The notes beneath the pieces are model-generated. The model was not told where the DNA came from and did no database searches. It was given only the letters and a program-made list of their open reading frames with translations. From Roseivirga sp. BDSF3-8 (GTDB lineage Bacteria > Bacteroidota > Bacteroidia > Cytophagales > Cyclobacteriaceae): a DNA stretch of 64,000 nt. Below, piece after piece: positions 9,028-18,199 of this stretch (its first letter is position 1; every line of letters starts with the position of its first letter). A program made the position numbers and the translations under genes. Location of the stretch: assembly GCF_041449215.1 (NCBI RefSeq), contig NZ_JBGNFV010000001.1:4233001-4297000 (forward strand), read 5' to 3'.

Positions 9028-10785
9028 CTATGCAGTGGGTGAAGAAGGTTTATCCGATTCGTTCAGATGCTTTTTCATAAAAGCTTTATATACTTTGAAT
9101 ACTTCTGCATTGTAGACGGATTCTGTTTCTACCTCCAGTAGCGCAGGTTTATCAGAAGGTTCCATAAACAGCGTAAGGGCGGTAAATAACCGACTCTTTT
9201 CCCGGCAGAAATAATAGTCCAGCCCCAATTCACGCGCCGTGTTTTCTGCTTTCAGTGGTTGTTCTGTCTCAAAGTAAGTCTCCAGTTCGGGTTGGGATGA
9301 AGGGCCGTTTATAAGACGAAAAATACCTCCTCCATGGTTATTTAGGATAACTATTCTGAGGTTTTTCGGGAGGTGGCCATGCCACAGGCTGTTGCGGTCA
9401 TAGAAAAAAGCCATATCCCCCGTAAGCAATACGACAGGATCTTCTGTTTCTAAGGCGCAGCCTACAGCCGTGCCCGTGCACCCGTCTATTCCGCTCGTGC
9501 CCCGATTGGCATATACGCTGATATCATGACGTTCTGCAGCCAGCCCGCATATATTTGCATAACGAACCGGCATGCTGTTGGCCAGGTGCAGGTGGGTGTT
9601 CTGAGGCAATGTTTTTATTATCTCATATACCGCTTCGAATTCCCCGAGGGCCCGGTCTTCTTTTGCCCATTTTTGAAGTCCTCTTTCGGCGGCCTTTTCC
9701 AGACTGGTCCAGAGGAGGGAGTAATTGGCTCTTTTCCTTTCTGTAAACTCATTGTCCGCTCCCAGGGTGGCAAGCCATTCCAGGGTTGTAGCCTCCCCGG
9801 AGTGGATGACTTTGGTTAGCGACTGGTAGGTATCTGCCACCACCCCCGAGGGCTGTATATGCCAGTGAGCATCCGGCCGGTATTTGCGCAAGAACAGCTT
9901 CAGATTTTTGGCAATCACTGAGCGCCCTACTGTTATCAGCAGATCAGGTCTGAGCCGTTCCAGCTCTTCTTCACTCAGTGCTGACAGGAAAGTGTCTTGC
10001 CTGCGTATAGCCTGTGGCAGGCCGTGAATATTGCTGAGGATATCTCCCATCACAGTCGCCCCTGTTTTATCAGCCATTTCCCTAAGGGTGGCTGCCAGGG
10101 CCGGCTCTTTGGTCTGCTGGCCGGCTATTACCAGGATGCGGCTATATCCTGCCCATTCCTCTGCCAGCTTTTCTTTTTGACTCTCGTTTAGTATAGGTGT
10201 GCCCGTCAGACTCTCTGTCACCCGGAGTGATTCGGCATAACCATAGTGCTCACCCTCACCTGGGTAGAAGGGCTCCCGTACCGGTACGTTCACGTGTACA
10301 GGCCCGGCAGGGTAGGCATTAGCCTGTCCTACAGCTTCACTTATTTGTCTGTGAGCATGCCAGGTGGCATCAGCGTGCGAAGTATCTACGGGAAAAGTGA
10401 AGGACGCTTTGATGTGCTGTCCGTAAATGTTGTTTTGCCGTATCGTCTGGCCGTCCAGTTGATCTATCCACTCAGGGGGGCGGTCAGCAGTAAAAACTAA
10501 TAGGGGTACTTGGTTGAAAAAGGCTTCTGCTATAGCCGGCGCATAGTTATAAGCAGCAGAACCACTGGTGCATACTATGGCAACCGGGCGGTTGGATGTC
10601 TGGGCCATACCCAGCGCTACGAAGGCAGCAGAGCGTTCATCGCCAATGACCCGGCAGCTGATACCGGGGTGGCGGGCAAATGCCAGGGTAAGGGGCGCAC
10701 TGCGTGATCCGGGAGATAAAACTGCCTCTTTTACGCCAAGACGGGTGCATATCTCGGCTATGTCGTTTATAGATTGGATGATCAT
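9028..10785 (-). CDS. menD: SEPHCHC synthase, menaquinone pathway
   Basis: 585 residues, the usual MenD length. This thiamin-diphosphate enzyme joins 2-oxoglutarate-derived succinic semialdehyde to isochorismate. Visible signatures are the N-terminal VLSPGSRSAPLTLAFA, the acid region AEAFFNQVPLLVFTADRP, and the ThDP/Mg motif GDMAFFYDRNSLW followed by LNNHGGGIFRLI. The gene follows menF after about 50 bases, so menF and menD are cotranscribed with the thioesterase upstream. Translation from ATG 10785 gives the expected start MIIQSINDIAEIC. Confidence 0.95.
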   Translation of the reverse strand: MIIQSINDIAEICTRLGVKEAVLSPGSRSAPLTLAFARHPGISCRVIGDERSAAFVALGMAQTSNRPVAIVCTSGSAAYNYAPAIAEAFFNQVPLLVFTADRPPEWIDQLDGQTIRQNNIYGQHIKASFTFPVDTSHADATWHAHRQISEAVGQANAYPAGPVHVNVPVREPFYPGEGEHYGYAESLRVTESLTGTPILNESQKEKLAEEWAGYSRILVIAGQQTKEPALAATLREMADKTGATVMGDILSNIHGLPQAIRRQDTFLSALSEEELERLRPDLLITVGRSVIAKNLKLFLRKYRPDAHWHIQPSGVVADTYQSLTKVIHSGEATTLEWLATLGADNEFTERKRANYSLLWTSLEKAAERGLQKWAKEDRALGEFEAVYEIIKTLPQNTHLHLANSMPVRYANICGLAAERHDISVYANRGTSGIDGCTGTAVGCALETEDPVVLLTGDMAFFYDRNSLWHGHLPKNLRIVILNNHGGGIFRLINGPSSQPELETYFETEQPLKAENTARELGLDYYFCREKSRLFTALTLFMEPSDKPALLEVETESVYNAEVFKVYKAFMKKHLNESDKPSSPTA

Positions 10786-10837
10786 GGACTAAAGCTATGG
10801 GGCTAAAAATAGTAATTTGTTGCTATTCTGCCGCCCC

Positions 10838-12097
10838 TTATTCGCTTTTCCCTTTTTCTTTTAGGATTACATCCAGTAAAGTACGGGTTTTGTGCTCAGT
10901 TTCCTGCCATTCTTTTTCTGGCTGAGAGTCTTCCGTAACCCCCGCTCCTGCATACAGTATTGCCTCACCATTAAGCAGTCTCATGCAGCGCAGGTTTACA
11001 TACAGGTTAGATCCGGATGGCATGTTCACCGGTCCCAGGTAGCCACTGAAGTATCCGCGTGAGTGTTGTTCCTTGCTTTGGATAAACTGCATGGCCTGCT
11101 CTTTGGGCATGCCACACACCGCGCTGGTTGGATGAAGCAGCTCCAGCATCACCGTACCAAGCTGAGGGAAGTTAGTGGCGTTCATATCTACTAAAAACTC
11201 TGTTTTCAGATGGATGAGGTTTCCTGCACGGCTTGTACGCGGTCCTTTTTCCTGAAATTCCCTCAGGCGTATTTTCTTGAAGCAGTTAATGATGTAGCGG
11301 CTTACGAGGGCTTGCTCCTCTATTTCCTTCTGGCTCCACAGCACGTCACACAGCGGTGTATCATCATTGTAAGGCTGCGTACCGGCCAGGGCCACGGTAC
11401 GGAACGTGTTGCCTTCAGTGCTTAATAGCAGCTCCGGGGTGGCGCCCAGGAAACTGCCCTCATCAGGCAGGTATACGTAGGATACGAAAGCATTAGGGTA
11501 GGCTTCACACAACCAGTGGAAGGTTTCTGTGGCGTCAAAATCTTCGGGCAGAGGTGTCCTTTTTATACGTGAAGGCACCACCTTCAGCATCTCCCCGCGT
11601 TTGATGGCTTCCACACCTTCTTCCACCAGCCTTACAAAACGCTGATGCTCGCTTTCACCCTCCGGCAAAATGTCGGGTTCTAGCGCTTTGGAGTCCTTAC
11701 TGGTTGGAGAAGATGCATGTCCTGAATGGGTCAATGCATTCTTGTATGCTTCAAAGTTATCAGACTCCTGTCGGTTATTGGGAAAGGTGGGTTCCAGGCC
11801 GGGATGTGGGGTTTCCGAATTCAGGTAAAGACTTGCCTGGATGTGCCGGCATATGCCACCTTCTTCCTGTTCAAACGGGGCCATCACAAACCCTTTTTTC
11901 ATCTCATCCAGATCCGGCTTTAACGTACAGGCTGCGCCGCTAAAATCAGTGATGAAATGAACGGTGGACTGGCCGGGTAGCCGCCACAAAGCTGCAGGTA
12001 GTTCCGTCTTTTTACTGGCTTCAAAATATGAGCCGAAATCTGACCCTGCTGGCAGATCAATATCAAAAGCTGGTTTGCTTTCCCTGTCTTTATTCAT
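10838..12097 (-). CDS. menF: Isochorismate synthase (MenF/chorismate-binding family)
   Basis: 419 residues of the chorismate-utilising family. The C-terminal catalytic half shows VALAGTQPYND, ELLHPTSAVCGMPKE, HSRGYFSGYLGPVN and LYAGAGVTEDSQPEKEWQE, the last with the Glu residues that bind Mg. It makes isochorismate from chorismate, the substrate of the next gene, menD. The start lies one base after the thioesterase stop, a tight coupling. Anthranilate or salicylate synthases are related, but the menD neighbour settles the role. Confidence 0.93.
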   Translation of the reverse strand: MNKDRESKPAFDIDLPAGSDFGSYFEASKKTELPAALWRLPGQSTVHFITDFSGAACTLKPDLDEMKKGFVMAPFEQEEGGICRHIQASLYLNSETPHPGLEPTFPNNRQESDNFEAYKNALTHSGHASSPTSKDSKALEPDILPEGESEHQRFVRLVEEGVEAIKRGEMLKVVPSRIKRTPLPEDFDATETFHWLCEAYPNAFVSYVYLPDEGSFLGATPELLLSTEGNTFRTVALAGTQPYNDDTPLCDVLWSQKEIEEQALVSRYIINCFKKIRLREFQEKGPRTSRAGNLIHLKTEFLVDMNATNFPQLGTVMLELLHPTSAVCGMPKEQAMQFIQSKEQHSRGYFSGYLGPVNMPSGSNLYVNLRCMRLLNGEAILYAGAGVTEDSQPEKEWQETEHKTRTLLDVILKEKGKSE

Positions 12098-12098
12098 G

Positions 12099-12518
12099 CT
12101 ATTTCCTTTCCAGGATTGCCATTGTGATACGGCTTATGCATACTAATTTACCCTCTTCGTCTTCTATTTTTATTTCCCATACCTGGGTGGTTCTTCCTAT
12201 GTGAAGGGGACGGGCCGTACCAATAACCCAACCATTCCGTGCGGCACGTATATGGTTAGCGTTTATCTCCAATCCAACGCAATTGTGCGTTTCAGGGTTC
12301 ACCAGACAATGTGCTCCCACACTTCCCAGGGTTTCTGCCAGTGCCACTGAGGCACCCCCGTGCAATAGCCTGAATGGTTGTACCGTACGATTATCCACAG
12401 GCATGCGTGCTTTCAGGTAGTCCTTACCTACTTCGGAAAACTCTATACCCAGGTGTTCCACCATCGTTTTTTTGCTCATCGCATTGAGCTTTTCTGTGGT
12501 TACGTCTGCGGGGATCAT
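12099..12518 (-). CDS. Hotdog-fold thioesterase, possible DHNA-CoA thioesterase
   Basis: About 140 residues from ATG 12518; a longer frame to 12626 would add 36 residues that do not look like the family and would run across the divergent gene's start. The PaaI/YbgC-like hotdog signature is clear: RLLHGGASVALAETLGSVGA (HGG, with the catalytic acid in the ALAE turn), then GLEINANHIRAARNGWVIG. It heads the menF-menD operon. Hydrolysis of 1,4-dihydroxy-2-naphthoyl-CoA is therefore a reasonable role, but that is inferred from location only. The 5' end is about 50 bases from the divergent phosphatase gene, so their promoters must overlap. Confidence 0.85.
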   Translation of the reverse strand: MIPADVTTEKLNAMSKKTMVEHLGIEFSEVGKDYLKARMPVDNRTVQPFRLLHGGASVALAETLGSVGAHCLVNPETHNCVGLEINANHIRAARNGWVIGTARPLHIGRTTQVWEIKIEDEEGKLVCISRITMAILERK

Positions 12519-12570
12519 GGTTTGTCGCTGAAAAATGATAATTTTATTGCCGTGCAAAATTAGGAGAAAG

Positions 12571-13206
12571 TTGAAAAGCAAAAAAATATACCTTGTCCGA
12601 CACGGACAAACTGAATACAACCGCAAGGGTATCGTACAGGGATCAGGGATTGATGCCCCCCTTAACGATACGGGTAAAGAACAGGCACGGCGATTTTATC
12701 AAGCCTACAGTGGTGTTCCTTTCGATAAAGTATACACTTCCTACTTGAGACGGACCATGGAGAGTGTGAGTGGCTTTCTGGAAGATGGACTACCCCACGA
12801 AAAGCTTGCCGGACTCAATGAAATTCATTGGGGTAGTAAGGAAGGAAAGCCCTTTACACCGGATGATCATGATGAGTACCTGCGCATTGTCGATTGCTGG
12901 CGTAACGGTGATTATGAGGCTTGTATAGAAGGGGGGGAAAGTCCTACACAGGTGCGTGAACGGCTGAATGATGCCCTGGAGCACATCCTTGCTAATGAGA
13001 ACGAGGAAAAAATTCTCATTTGCATGCATGGTAGGGCCATGAGGGTTTTTCTCTGCCTGATGCTTAATTATGACCTGTGCCACATGGATATGTTTGAGCA
13101 TGATAATTTATGCCTTTACAAACTCGTATATACCGGCAGCTTGTTTCAGTTGGAGCATTTTAACGACCGCAGGCACCTGGTAACTCCTGAGGAGGTAAAA
13201 GCCTAA
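12571..13206 (+). CDS. Histidine phosphatase family protein (phosphoglycerate-mutase-like)
   Basis: About 211 residues. I prefer the TTG at 12571, because AGGAG at 12562-12566 lies four bases before it and the protein then begins MKSKKIYLVRHGQTEYNRKG; an ATG at 12535 adds twelve residues. The catalytic RHG motif (YLVRHGQTEYN), the second-site acid region (LNEIHWGSKEGK) and the late His (CMHGRAMRVFLC) are all present. The family holds phosphoglycerate mutases, cobalamin phosphatases and sugar phosphatases, and the substrate cannot be chosen here. It diverges from the men operon and precedes the ArsC-like gene by about 50 bases. Confidence 0.88.
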   Translation: MKSKKIYLVRHGQTEYNRKGIVQGSGIDAPLNDTGKEQARRFYQAYSGVPFDKVYTSYLRRTMESVSGFLEDGLPHEKLAGLNEIHWGSKEGKPFTPDDHDEYLRIVDCWRNGDYEACIEGGESPTQVRERLNDALEHILANENEEKILICMHGRAMRVFLCLMLNYDLCHMDMFEHDNLCLYKLVYTGSLFQLEHFNDRRHLVTPEEVKA

Positions 13207-13258
13207 ACAAAACAGGGGGGGTAGCAGGTTATACCTTTGAAAAACCTGTATAATTTGT

Positions 13259-13648
13259 ATGGAGCTTAACGATAGAGAAATAACCCTGTTTTATAATCCG
13301 GCTAGTAAAAAGAGCCGAAATACGCTGGCCATGGCTAAGACCATGAGCGAGCATATTAATGAGTGGGATGTTACGCAGAACCCACCTACGGAAAGACAAT
13401 TGAAAGAAATCATGCAGATGCTGGATGCAACAGTAGATGATATGATCGAAAAAGACTCTGATCTGTATAGGGAAAAATATGAGAAGGCGTCTTTCTCAGA
13501 GGAAGAATGGCTCAAAATACTAAAGCAAAATCCAGAGCTTATACAAACGCCTATCGTCTTTAAGGGAGGTAAAGGGAAGTTTATTGCTACACCCTCAAAT
13601 GTATTGGACCTCGACCCCAGCGGCGGAACTAATGATTTTAAGACCTGA
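13259..13648 (+). CDS. ArsC/Spx-like protein lacking the active-site cysteine
   Basis: 129 residues with the thioredoxin-like ArsC/Spx fold. The N-terminal motif reads LFYNPASKKSRNTLAMAK. In arsenate reductases the corresponding segment is NP-x-C-x-x-SRNTL, so the nucleophilic Cys is Ser16 here and there is no other Cys in the protein. The rest follows the family: PTERQLKEIMQML, then LIQTPIVFKGGKGKFIATP, close to the RPIVV region. Redox or arsenate-reducing activity is therefore unlikely as such. A binding or regulatory role is possible. It probably shares a transcript with the upstream phosphatase. Confidence 0.85.
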   Translation: MELNDREITLFYNPASKKSRNTLAMAKTMSEHINEWDVTQNPPTERQLKEIMQMLDATVDDMIEKDSDLYREKYEKASFSEEEWLKILKQNPELIQTPIVFKGGKGKFIATPSNVLDLDPSGGTNDFKT

Positions 13649-13679
13649 GCGAATTCGCTTAAGGTTTAACAGATAACCA

Positions 13680-15176
13680 CTAGGGCAGCTCTTTAAGGGC
13701 TGCCTTTGCTTTTTGCTCAATACTGGCTTCGTAGGGATGGCCTTGATAGTCTATGGCTTTTTTCAGATAGTACCTGGACGCACCCGGGTCTTTTTCTTTA
13801 AGTAAATAGCCAAGTTGCAGGCATGCATTCGGAGCAAAATAATGATCTTTTTTCTGTGCCTCTATGGTATGATAGTAATAAGTTATGGCTGAGGTGGTGT
13901 CCCTGTTCAGATGCGCTACTCGCGCTGTGCGGTATAACCACTCCACTCTCTCATCATGTGATAGCTGGTTTCTTTGCGTCCGATTAAGCCGATTCAGAAC
14001 AGCCTCTGCTTCATTAAGGTAGCCGCCGTCCATTCTCAACCTGGCTTCATACAGCGCCGGGATCGGTAGGGGCTCCTCCCCTCCGGATATTTTAAGTGCA
14101 TACCTGTCTGTGCCTGTTTCTGCTTCTCCTTCTTTTACTGCGCGCTTAAATGCGGCTTTCATTTTTTCATTATTCCCCAGAATATACCAGGCAATGCCTT
14201 GTTTAAAGTAGGCATCCTTCACCAGGTGATCACCTTTGTTCAATCTCAAAAATGAGCCAAAGGATTCGATAGCCGTATGGTATTCCCCTTTTCGTAGCAG
14301 GGCCTCACCCTTCATATAAGAAATGGATGGAAGGGTGGTGAGCAGTAAAGAATCCTTGTCTAAATACGCGAGGTGTGACAGTGCCTTTTCAGCCTTAAAG
14401 TCTTTCAGATACAGCATAGTAAGCAGATGGTGGGCAAGCTGGTGCTGTGGCTTATTTTCAGTTAACTCTTCCAGCTGTTGAGTACTCAAGGCAGGGTTTT
14501 CAAACAAATACATGTCTCCCAGTGCCAGCAAATACTGGCCTTTGGTTTTTTGCACACCACTTGCCTTACTTATTCCCTTTTTAATAATGGCACGGCCATT
14601 TTCTTCCTCTACCGTGATGCCGAGGGTGGGCAGTGTCCACTGGTATTCTTCAGGGACCGCTTCCAGGGTGCCCTGAAGGAGCCCGTACAAGGGTAGGTGA
14701 TCGTAGTAGTCCGGATAGCCCTCTGATATGTCAGAGAGTAAACGTACGGCTTTACGGACCTGCCACCCGCCCTTCAGCGTGTTGCCGCTGCGAATATGTA
14801 CCAGAGCCCGTGAAAGATACACTTCGGCGGTATAGTGGTATTGGCGGGGGTCATACGCCGGTAACCTTTCAAGAGACTCTATGGCTACTTCGCAAAAGGA
14901 CAGGTAATTATCGATAGCCGTGGGTTCATCTTTGCCCTGATAGAGCAGTGTTTTCACCAGCCCGTAAGTGGTGAGGGCATGAAGGGTATTAGCAGGAAGG
15001 TGTTGAGCATTTGCAGGTAGAGGGTGCTGGAGGTCAAGGCTGTAAAGGTTATTCCAAACCACCTGTTCGCTTTGTCTTCCCAGCAGGGGAGGCGAACCTA
15101 TCAGCCAGACACACAAAAAAAGGGGAACGATGTATTCCCCTTTTTTAAATAATGTATGTAAAAGACCTTTGATCAA
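13680..15176 (-). CDS. Exported TPR-repeat protein
   Basis: 498 residues. An N-terminal hydrophobic segment (YIVPLFLCVWLIGSPPLLG) is likely a signal peptide. At least four or five TPR-like helical pairs can be seen, for example EALLRKGEYHTAIESFGSFL, DAYFKQGIAWYILGNNEKM and YYYHTIEAQKKDHYFAPNA. There is no enzyme motif. The start overlaps the stop of the zinc-ribbon gene by four bases (ATGA), indicating cotranscription. Such proteins act as scaffolds in the envelope; no particular partner is evident. Confidence 0.8.
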   Translation of the reverse strand: MIKGLLHTLFKKGEYIVPLFLCVWLIGSPPLLGRQSEQVVWNNLYSLDLQHPLPANAQHLPANTLHALTTYGLVKTLLYQGKDEPTAIDNYLSFCEVAIESLERLPAYDPRQYHYTAEVYLSRALVHIRSGNTLKGGWQVRKAVRLLSDISEGYPDYYDHLPLYGLLQGTLEAVPEEYQWTLPTLGITVEEENGRAIIKKGISKASGVQKTKGQYLLALGDMYLFENPALSTQQLEELTENKPQHQLAHHLLTMLYLKDFKAEKALSHLAYLDKDSLLLTTLPSISYMKGEALLRKGEYHTAIESFGSFLRLNKGDHLVKDAYFKQGIAWYILGNNEKMKAAFKRAVKEGEAETGTDRYALKISGGEEPLPIPALYEARLRMDGGYLNEAEAVLNRLNRTQRNQLSHDERVEWLYRTARVAHLNRDTTSAITYYYHTIEAQKKDHYFAPNACLQLGYLLKEKDPGASRYYLKKAIDYQGHPYEASIEQKAKAALKELP

Positions 15177-15955
15177 GAACTCTTCTTTTTCGTAGTCTTT
15201 CTTTTCTTCTTAGGTGGCTCTTCTACCACTATTTCATCTTCTACGTCAGCCAGAATACGGCCACAGTGCTCACATACGATGAGTTTCTTTCTGTCGCGAA
15301 TGTCTGCCTGGCGTTGAGGGGGCACGATATTAAAGCAGCCTCCGCAAGCGTCTCTTTTCACAGGTACTACAGCCAGCCCGTTACGGGCATTGGTGCGAAT
15401 ACGCTGGTAAGACTTGTAGAGTCTTTCTTCTATATCCTTAACAGCTTCGTTTCTGCCATCCTCAAGTTCCCTTTCGTCCTCCTGGCTTTCGTTAAGAATG
15501 CTGTCAAGTTCCTTTTTCTTGCTGTCGAGGTCTTTCTGGCGCTCACTGGCAATAGCATTGGTGGCGTCAATTTCCTCTTTCTTCAACTCTATTTTGCGGT
15601 GAGATTCCTTGATGCGCTTTTCGCGTATCTGAATTTCAAGCTTTTGCAGTTCGATCTCTTTAGAGATAGCATCGTACTCCCGGTTGTTCCGGACGTTCAT
15701 CTGCTGCTCTTCGTAACGCTTTATAAGCTTTTCAGAATCTTTAATAGCCTGCTTACTTTCGGAGATATCCTGCTCGAGGCCTTTCAGATCTTCATTGAAC
15801 TTATCAATTCTGGTCTGGTAACCGGCAATTTCGTCTTCCAGATCACCAACTTCCTCGGGAAGTGCCCCACGTACTTTTTTCAGTTCGTCAAGTTGGGAAT
15901 CTATTTCTTGTAATTTGGTTAGTGCGTCAAGCTTTTGTGCTACCGTCCTTTCCAT
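15173..15955 (-). CDS. Coiled-coil protein with C-terminal C4 zinc ribbon
   Basis: 260 residues. Residues about 1-190 form long charged coiled coils (for example EIELQKLEIQIREKRIKESH). Residues about 200-240 hold two CxxC pairs (DACGGCFNIV and VCEHCGRIL), a C4 zinc ribbon as in the COG1579 family. The tail is a Lys-rich KKKRKTTKKKSS. Members are thought to bind nucleic acid or protein, and their precise role is not settled. It follows the Nif3 gene on the same strand across nine bases, an arrangement often seen in Bacteroidota. Confidence 0.9.
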   Translation of the reverse strand: MERTVAQKLDALTKLQEIDSQLDELKKVRGALPEEVGDLEDEIAGYQTRIDKFNEDLKGLEQDISESKQAIKDSEKLIKRYEEQQMNVRNNREYDAISKEIELQKLEIQIREKRIKESHRKIELKKEEIDATNAIASERQKDLDSKKKELDSILNESQEDERELEDGRNEAVKDIEERLYKSYQRIRTNARNGLAVVPVKRDACGGCFNIVPPQRQADIRDRKKLIVCEHCGRILADVEDEIVVEEPPKKKRKTTKKKSS

Positions 15956-15964
15956 GAATTAATT

Positions 15965-17062
15965 TTAAAGGTAAGCTATCGGGTTTGTCACTACTTCGGA
16001 CAAATAGGATGCAATATTAGCAAATTTTTTATTCAATATCTCCACCAGAAGGTCTTTTGTATAGACTTCACTCTCATAATGGCCAATATCGGCAATCATG
16101 ATACTGTCTTCGGCGTCGAAAAACTCATGATATTTAAAGTCCGCGGTGATAAATACATCTGCCTGACTGCGTTTTGCCTGACCAAGCAAAAAACTGCCGG
16201 CTCCTCCGCACACAGCCACTCGCCGTATCTCACGGCCAGTAGGCTTTGTATATCGTATCATGTTCAGGTTCATACTACGTTTCAGATGACGTAAAAATTC
16301 CATCGCCTGCATAGGTTGCGGAAGTTCTCCGACCATGCCGGAGCCTACCTCCTGATTTTCGTTTTCCAGCAGAAACAGGTAATAGGCCACTTCTTCATAA
16401 GGATGAGCAGCAAAAAGGGCCTGAAGCACAGCATGTTCCTTATGGGCAGGCAATAAAACCTCTGCTTTATGCTCTTTCACTTCTTCCTGCACATCCTGCG
16501 CACCAATATGAGGTTTGGTGCCTTCGCCTGGCCTGAAACTACCTGTGCCGCTACTACGGAAGCTACAGTGATCATAGTTACCCACCTCCCCGGCGCCGGC
16601 ACGGTGCAGAGCATTGAGCACCTCTTTTGTATTCTCTTCCGGCACAAAAAACTCCAGTTTTTTCAGCAGGTTCTTTTTAGGAGCCAGGATTTTTGTTTTC
16701 TCCAGGCCTATCATTTCGCAGATTTTACGATTTACCCCTGTGTGTACATTATCCAGGTTGGTATGTATGGCATATATGGCGATGTCATTGCGCAGCGCCA
16801 TCATTACCGTACGCTCTACGTAGTTACTGCCAGTCAGCCTTTTAAGGCCTTTGAAAATAATAGGGTGATGGGCCACGATGAGGTTGCAGGAGCGTTTAGA
16901 GGCTTCCTCCACCACGTCTTCGGTAACATCGAGTGTTACCAGCACACCCGTTATCTCCTTGTGCGGCTCCCCTGCAATGAGGCCTGAATTATCATAGTTT
17001 TCCTGGTAAGCCGGGGGGGCTATGCGGTCCAGGTAGGCTGTAATGTCTTTTATTTTCGGCAT
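15965..17062 (-). CDS. Nif3-like dinuclear metal-centre protein
   Basis: 365 residues, the long form of the Nif3/YqfO family with a CutA/PII-like insert between the two halves (about residues 125-225, including AAHPYEEVAYYLF). Metal-ligand regions are visible: NSGLIAG, the histidines of VAHHPIIF, and near the C-terminus DIGHYESE. The family is labelled GTP cyclohydrolase 1 type 2-like, but its true substrate is not certain. It heads the Nif3, zinc-ribbon and TPR operon, and its start lies next to the divergent lpxK. Confidence 0.93.
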   Translation of the reverse strand: MPKIKDITAYLDRIAPPAYQENYDNSGLIAGEPHKEITGVLVTLDVTEDVVEEASKRSCNLIVAHHPIIFKGLKRLTGSNYVERTVMMALRNDIAIYAIHTNLDNVHTGVNRKICEMIGLEKTKILAPKKNLLKKLEFFVPEENTKEVLNALHRAGAGEVGNYDHCSFRSSGTGSFRPGEGTKPHIGAQDVQEEVKEHKAEVLLPAHKEHAVLQALFAAHPYEEVAYYLFLLENENQEVGSGMVGELPQPMQAMEFLRHLKRSMNLNMIRYTKPTGREIRRVAVCGGAGSFLLGQAKRSQADVFITADFKYHEFFDAEDSIMIADIGHYESEVYTKDLLVEILNKKFANIASYLSEVVTNPIAYL

Positions 17063-17118
17063 ATTTGCATCCTTATTTTCAGACGTGGCAAGTTAATAAA
17101 TATTACCTCGCGGCAATA

Positions 17119-18183
17119 ATGGGCCTATCTCGGATTGTACTTTCACCATTTTCTGCCTTGTACAAAGTAGTTACGGATGTGCGTAATTTCCTTTACGACC
17201 AGGGCAGAAGGCATTCTACCCTCTTTACTGTTCCTGTAATCAATGTAGGAAACCTCACAGTGGGCGGTACAGGTAAGAGTCCTATGATCGAATACCTGGG
17301 GGCCATGCTTAGTGAAAGCTATCAGGTGGCCATTCTTTCCCGCGGATATGGCAGACGTACGAAAGGTTTCCGGCTGGCTGGCGAGGGGGATGATGCCACT
17401 ACACTGGGGGACGAACCCTATCAGTTTTACCAAAAAGCGGGTGATAATGTTACTGTAGCCGTGGGGGAGGAGCGAGCTCTGGCCATTCCATCCATTTTAC
17501 TGGAAAGACCGGAAACAAACGTAATTCTGCTGGATGATGCCTTCCAGCACCGTGCCGTGGTGCCTCATTTCAATATTTTGCTTAGCGATTACAACCGCCC
17601 TTTTTATAAGGATATGGTGCTGCCTGCAGGTAGACTACGCGAAAGCAGGTACGGAGCCAGGAGGGCCCATGCCGTCATCGTTACAAAATGCCCCGGTTCA
17701 TTAGACGAAAAAGCAATGGAGCTGGTAAAGGCACAGATAGAAAAATATACCAGGGCTGGTACACCGGTGTTTTTTACCACTATTAGTTATGGGCAACCTA
17801 TATCACTGTATGGTCATACATCCCCTGCCAGAGGCGAAAATGTAGTGGCCTTTTCAGGGATAGCCCGTTCGGAGCCATTCATAAACTACCTGGCCAAAAC
17901 ATATGCCCTTTCAGACCACATGGATTTTCCCGATCATCATGCCTACTCTGAAAGTGACCTGGAGCGCATCAAGGCCCGCTTTATGGCTCACGGCGCTACC
18001 TCTGAACAGACCAGCCTGGTGACTACAGAAAAAGACGCTGCGAGATTACGAAGCCTGGGGGCTAAGCATCCTTTATCCGGTTTACCGGTAAGTTACATCC
18101 CGATCCGGCCCGTGTTTTTGCGAGACGAAGAGGTATTTCGCAGCATGGTTTTTGATGCAGTGTCGAAGGAACTAGGGCGTTGA
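17119..18183 (+). CDS. lpxK: Tetraacyldisaccharide 4'-kinase (lipid A synthesis)
   Basis: About 354 residues from ATG 17119, which matches the usual LpxK start (LSPFSALYKVVTDVRNFLYD); an upstream TTG at 17065 would add 18 residues. The P-loop-like motif is INVGNLTVGGTGKSPMIEYL. Then come the conserved AILSRGYGRRTKGF, LGDEPYQFY and LLDDAFQHRAV, the last with the Asp-Asp pair. It phosphorylates the 4' position of the lipid A precursor at the inner membrane. Its presence fits a diderm bacterium. The porin gene follows 17-30 bases downstream. Confidence 0.95.
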   Translation: MGLSRIVLSPFSALYKVVTDVRNFLYDQGRRHSTLFTVPVINVGNLTVGGTGKSPMIEYLGAMLSESYQVAILSRGYGRRTKGFRLAGEGDDATTLGDEPYQFYQKAGDNVTVAVGEERALAIPSILLERPETNVILLDDAFQHRAVVPHFNILLSDYNRPFYKDMVLPAGRLRESRYGARRAHAVIVTKCPGSLDEKAMELVKAQIEKYTRAGTPVFFTTISYGQPISLYGHTSPARGENVVAFSGIARSEPFINYLAKTYALSDHMDFPDHHAYSESDLERIKARFMAHGATSEQTSLVTTEKDAARLRSLGAKHPLSGLPVSYIPIRPVFLRDEEVFRSMVFDAVSKELGR

Positions 18184-18199
18184 AAATAAAAATGTATTT

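Noticed and set aside
15266-15913. Plus-strand open frame of 215 codons rich in Phe and Leu
   Set aside because: It is the shadow of the coiled-coil zinc-ribbon gene; the Lys- and Glu-rich helices read in reverse give Phe and Leu.
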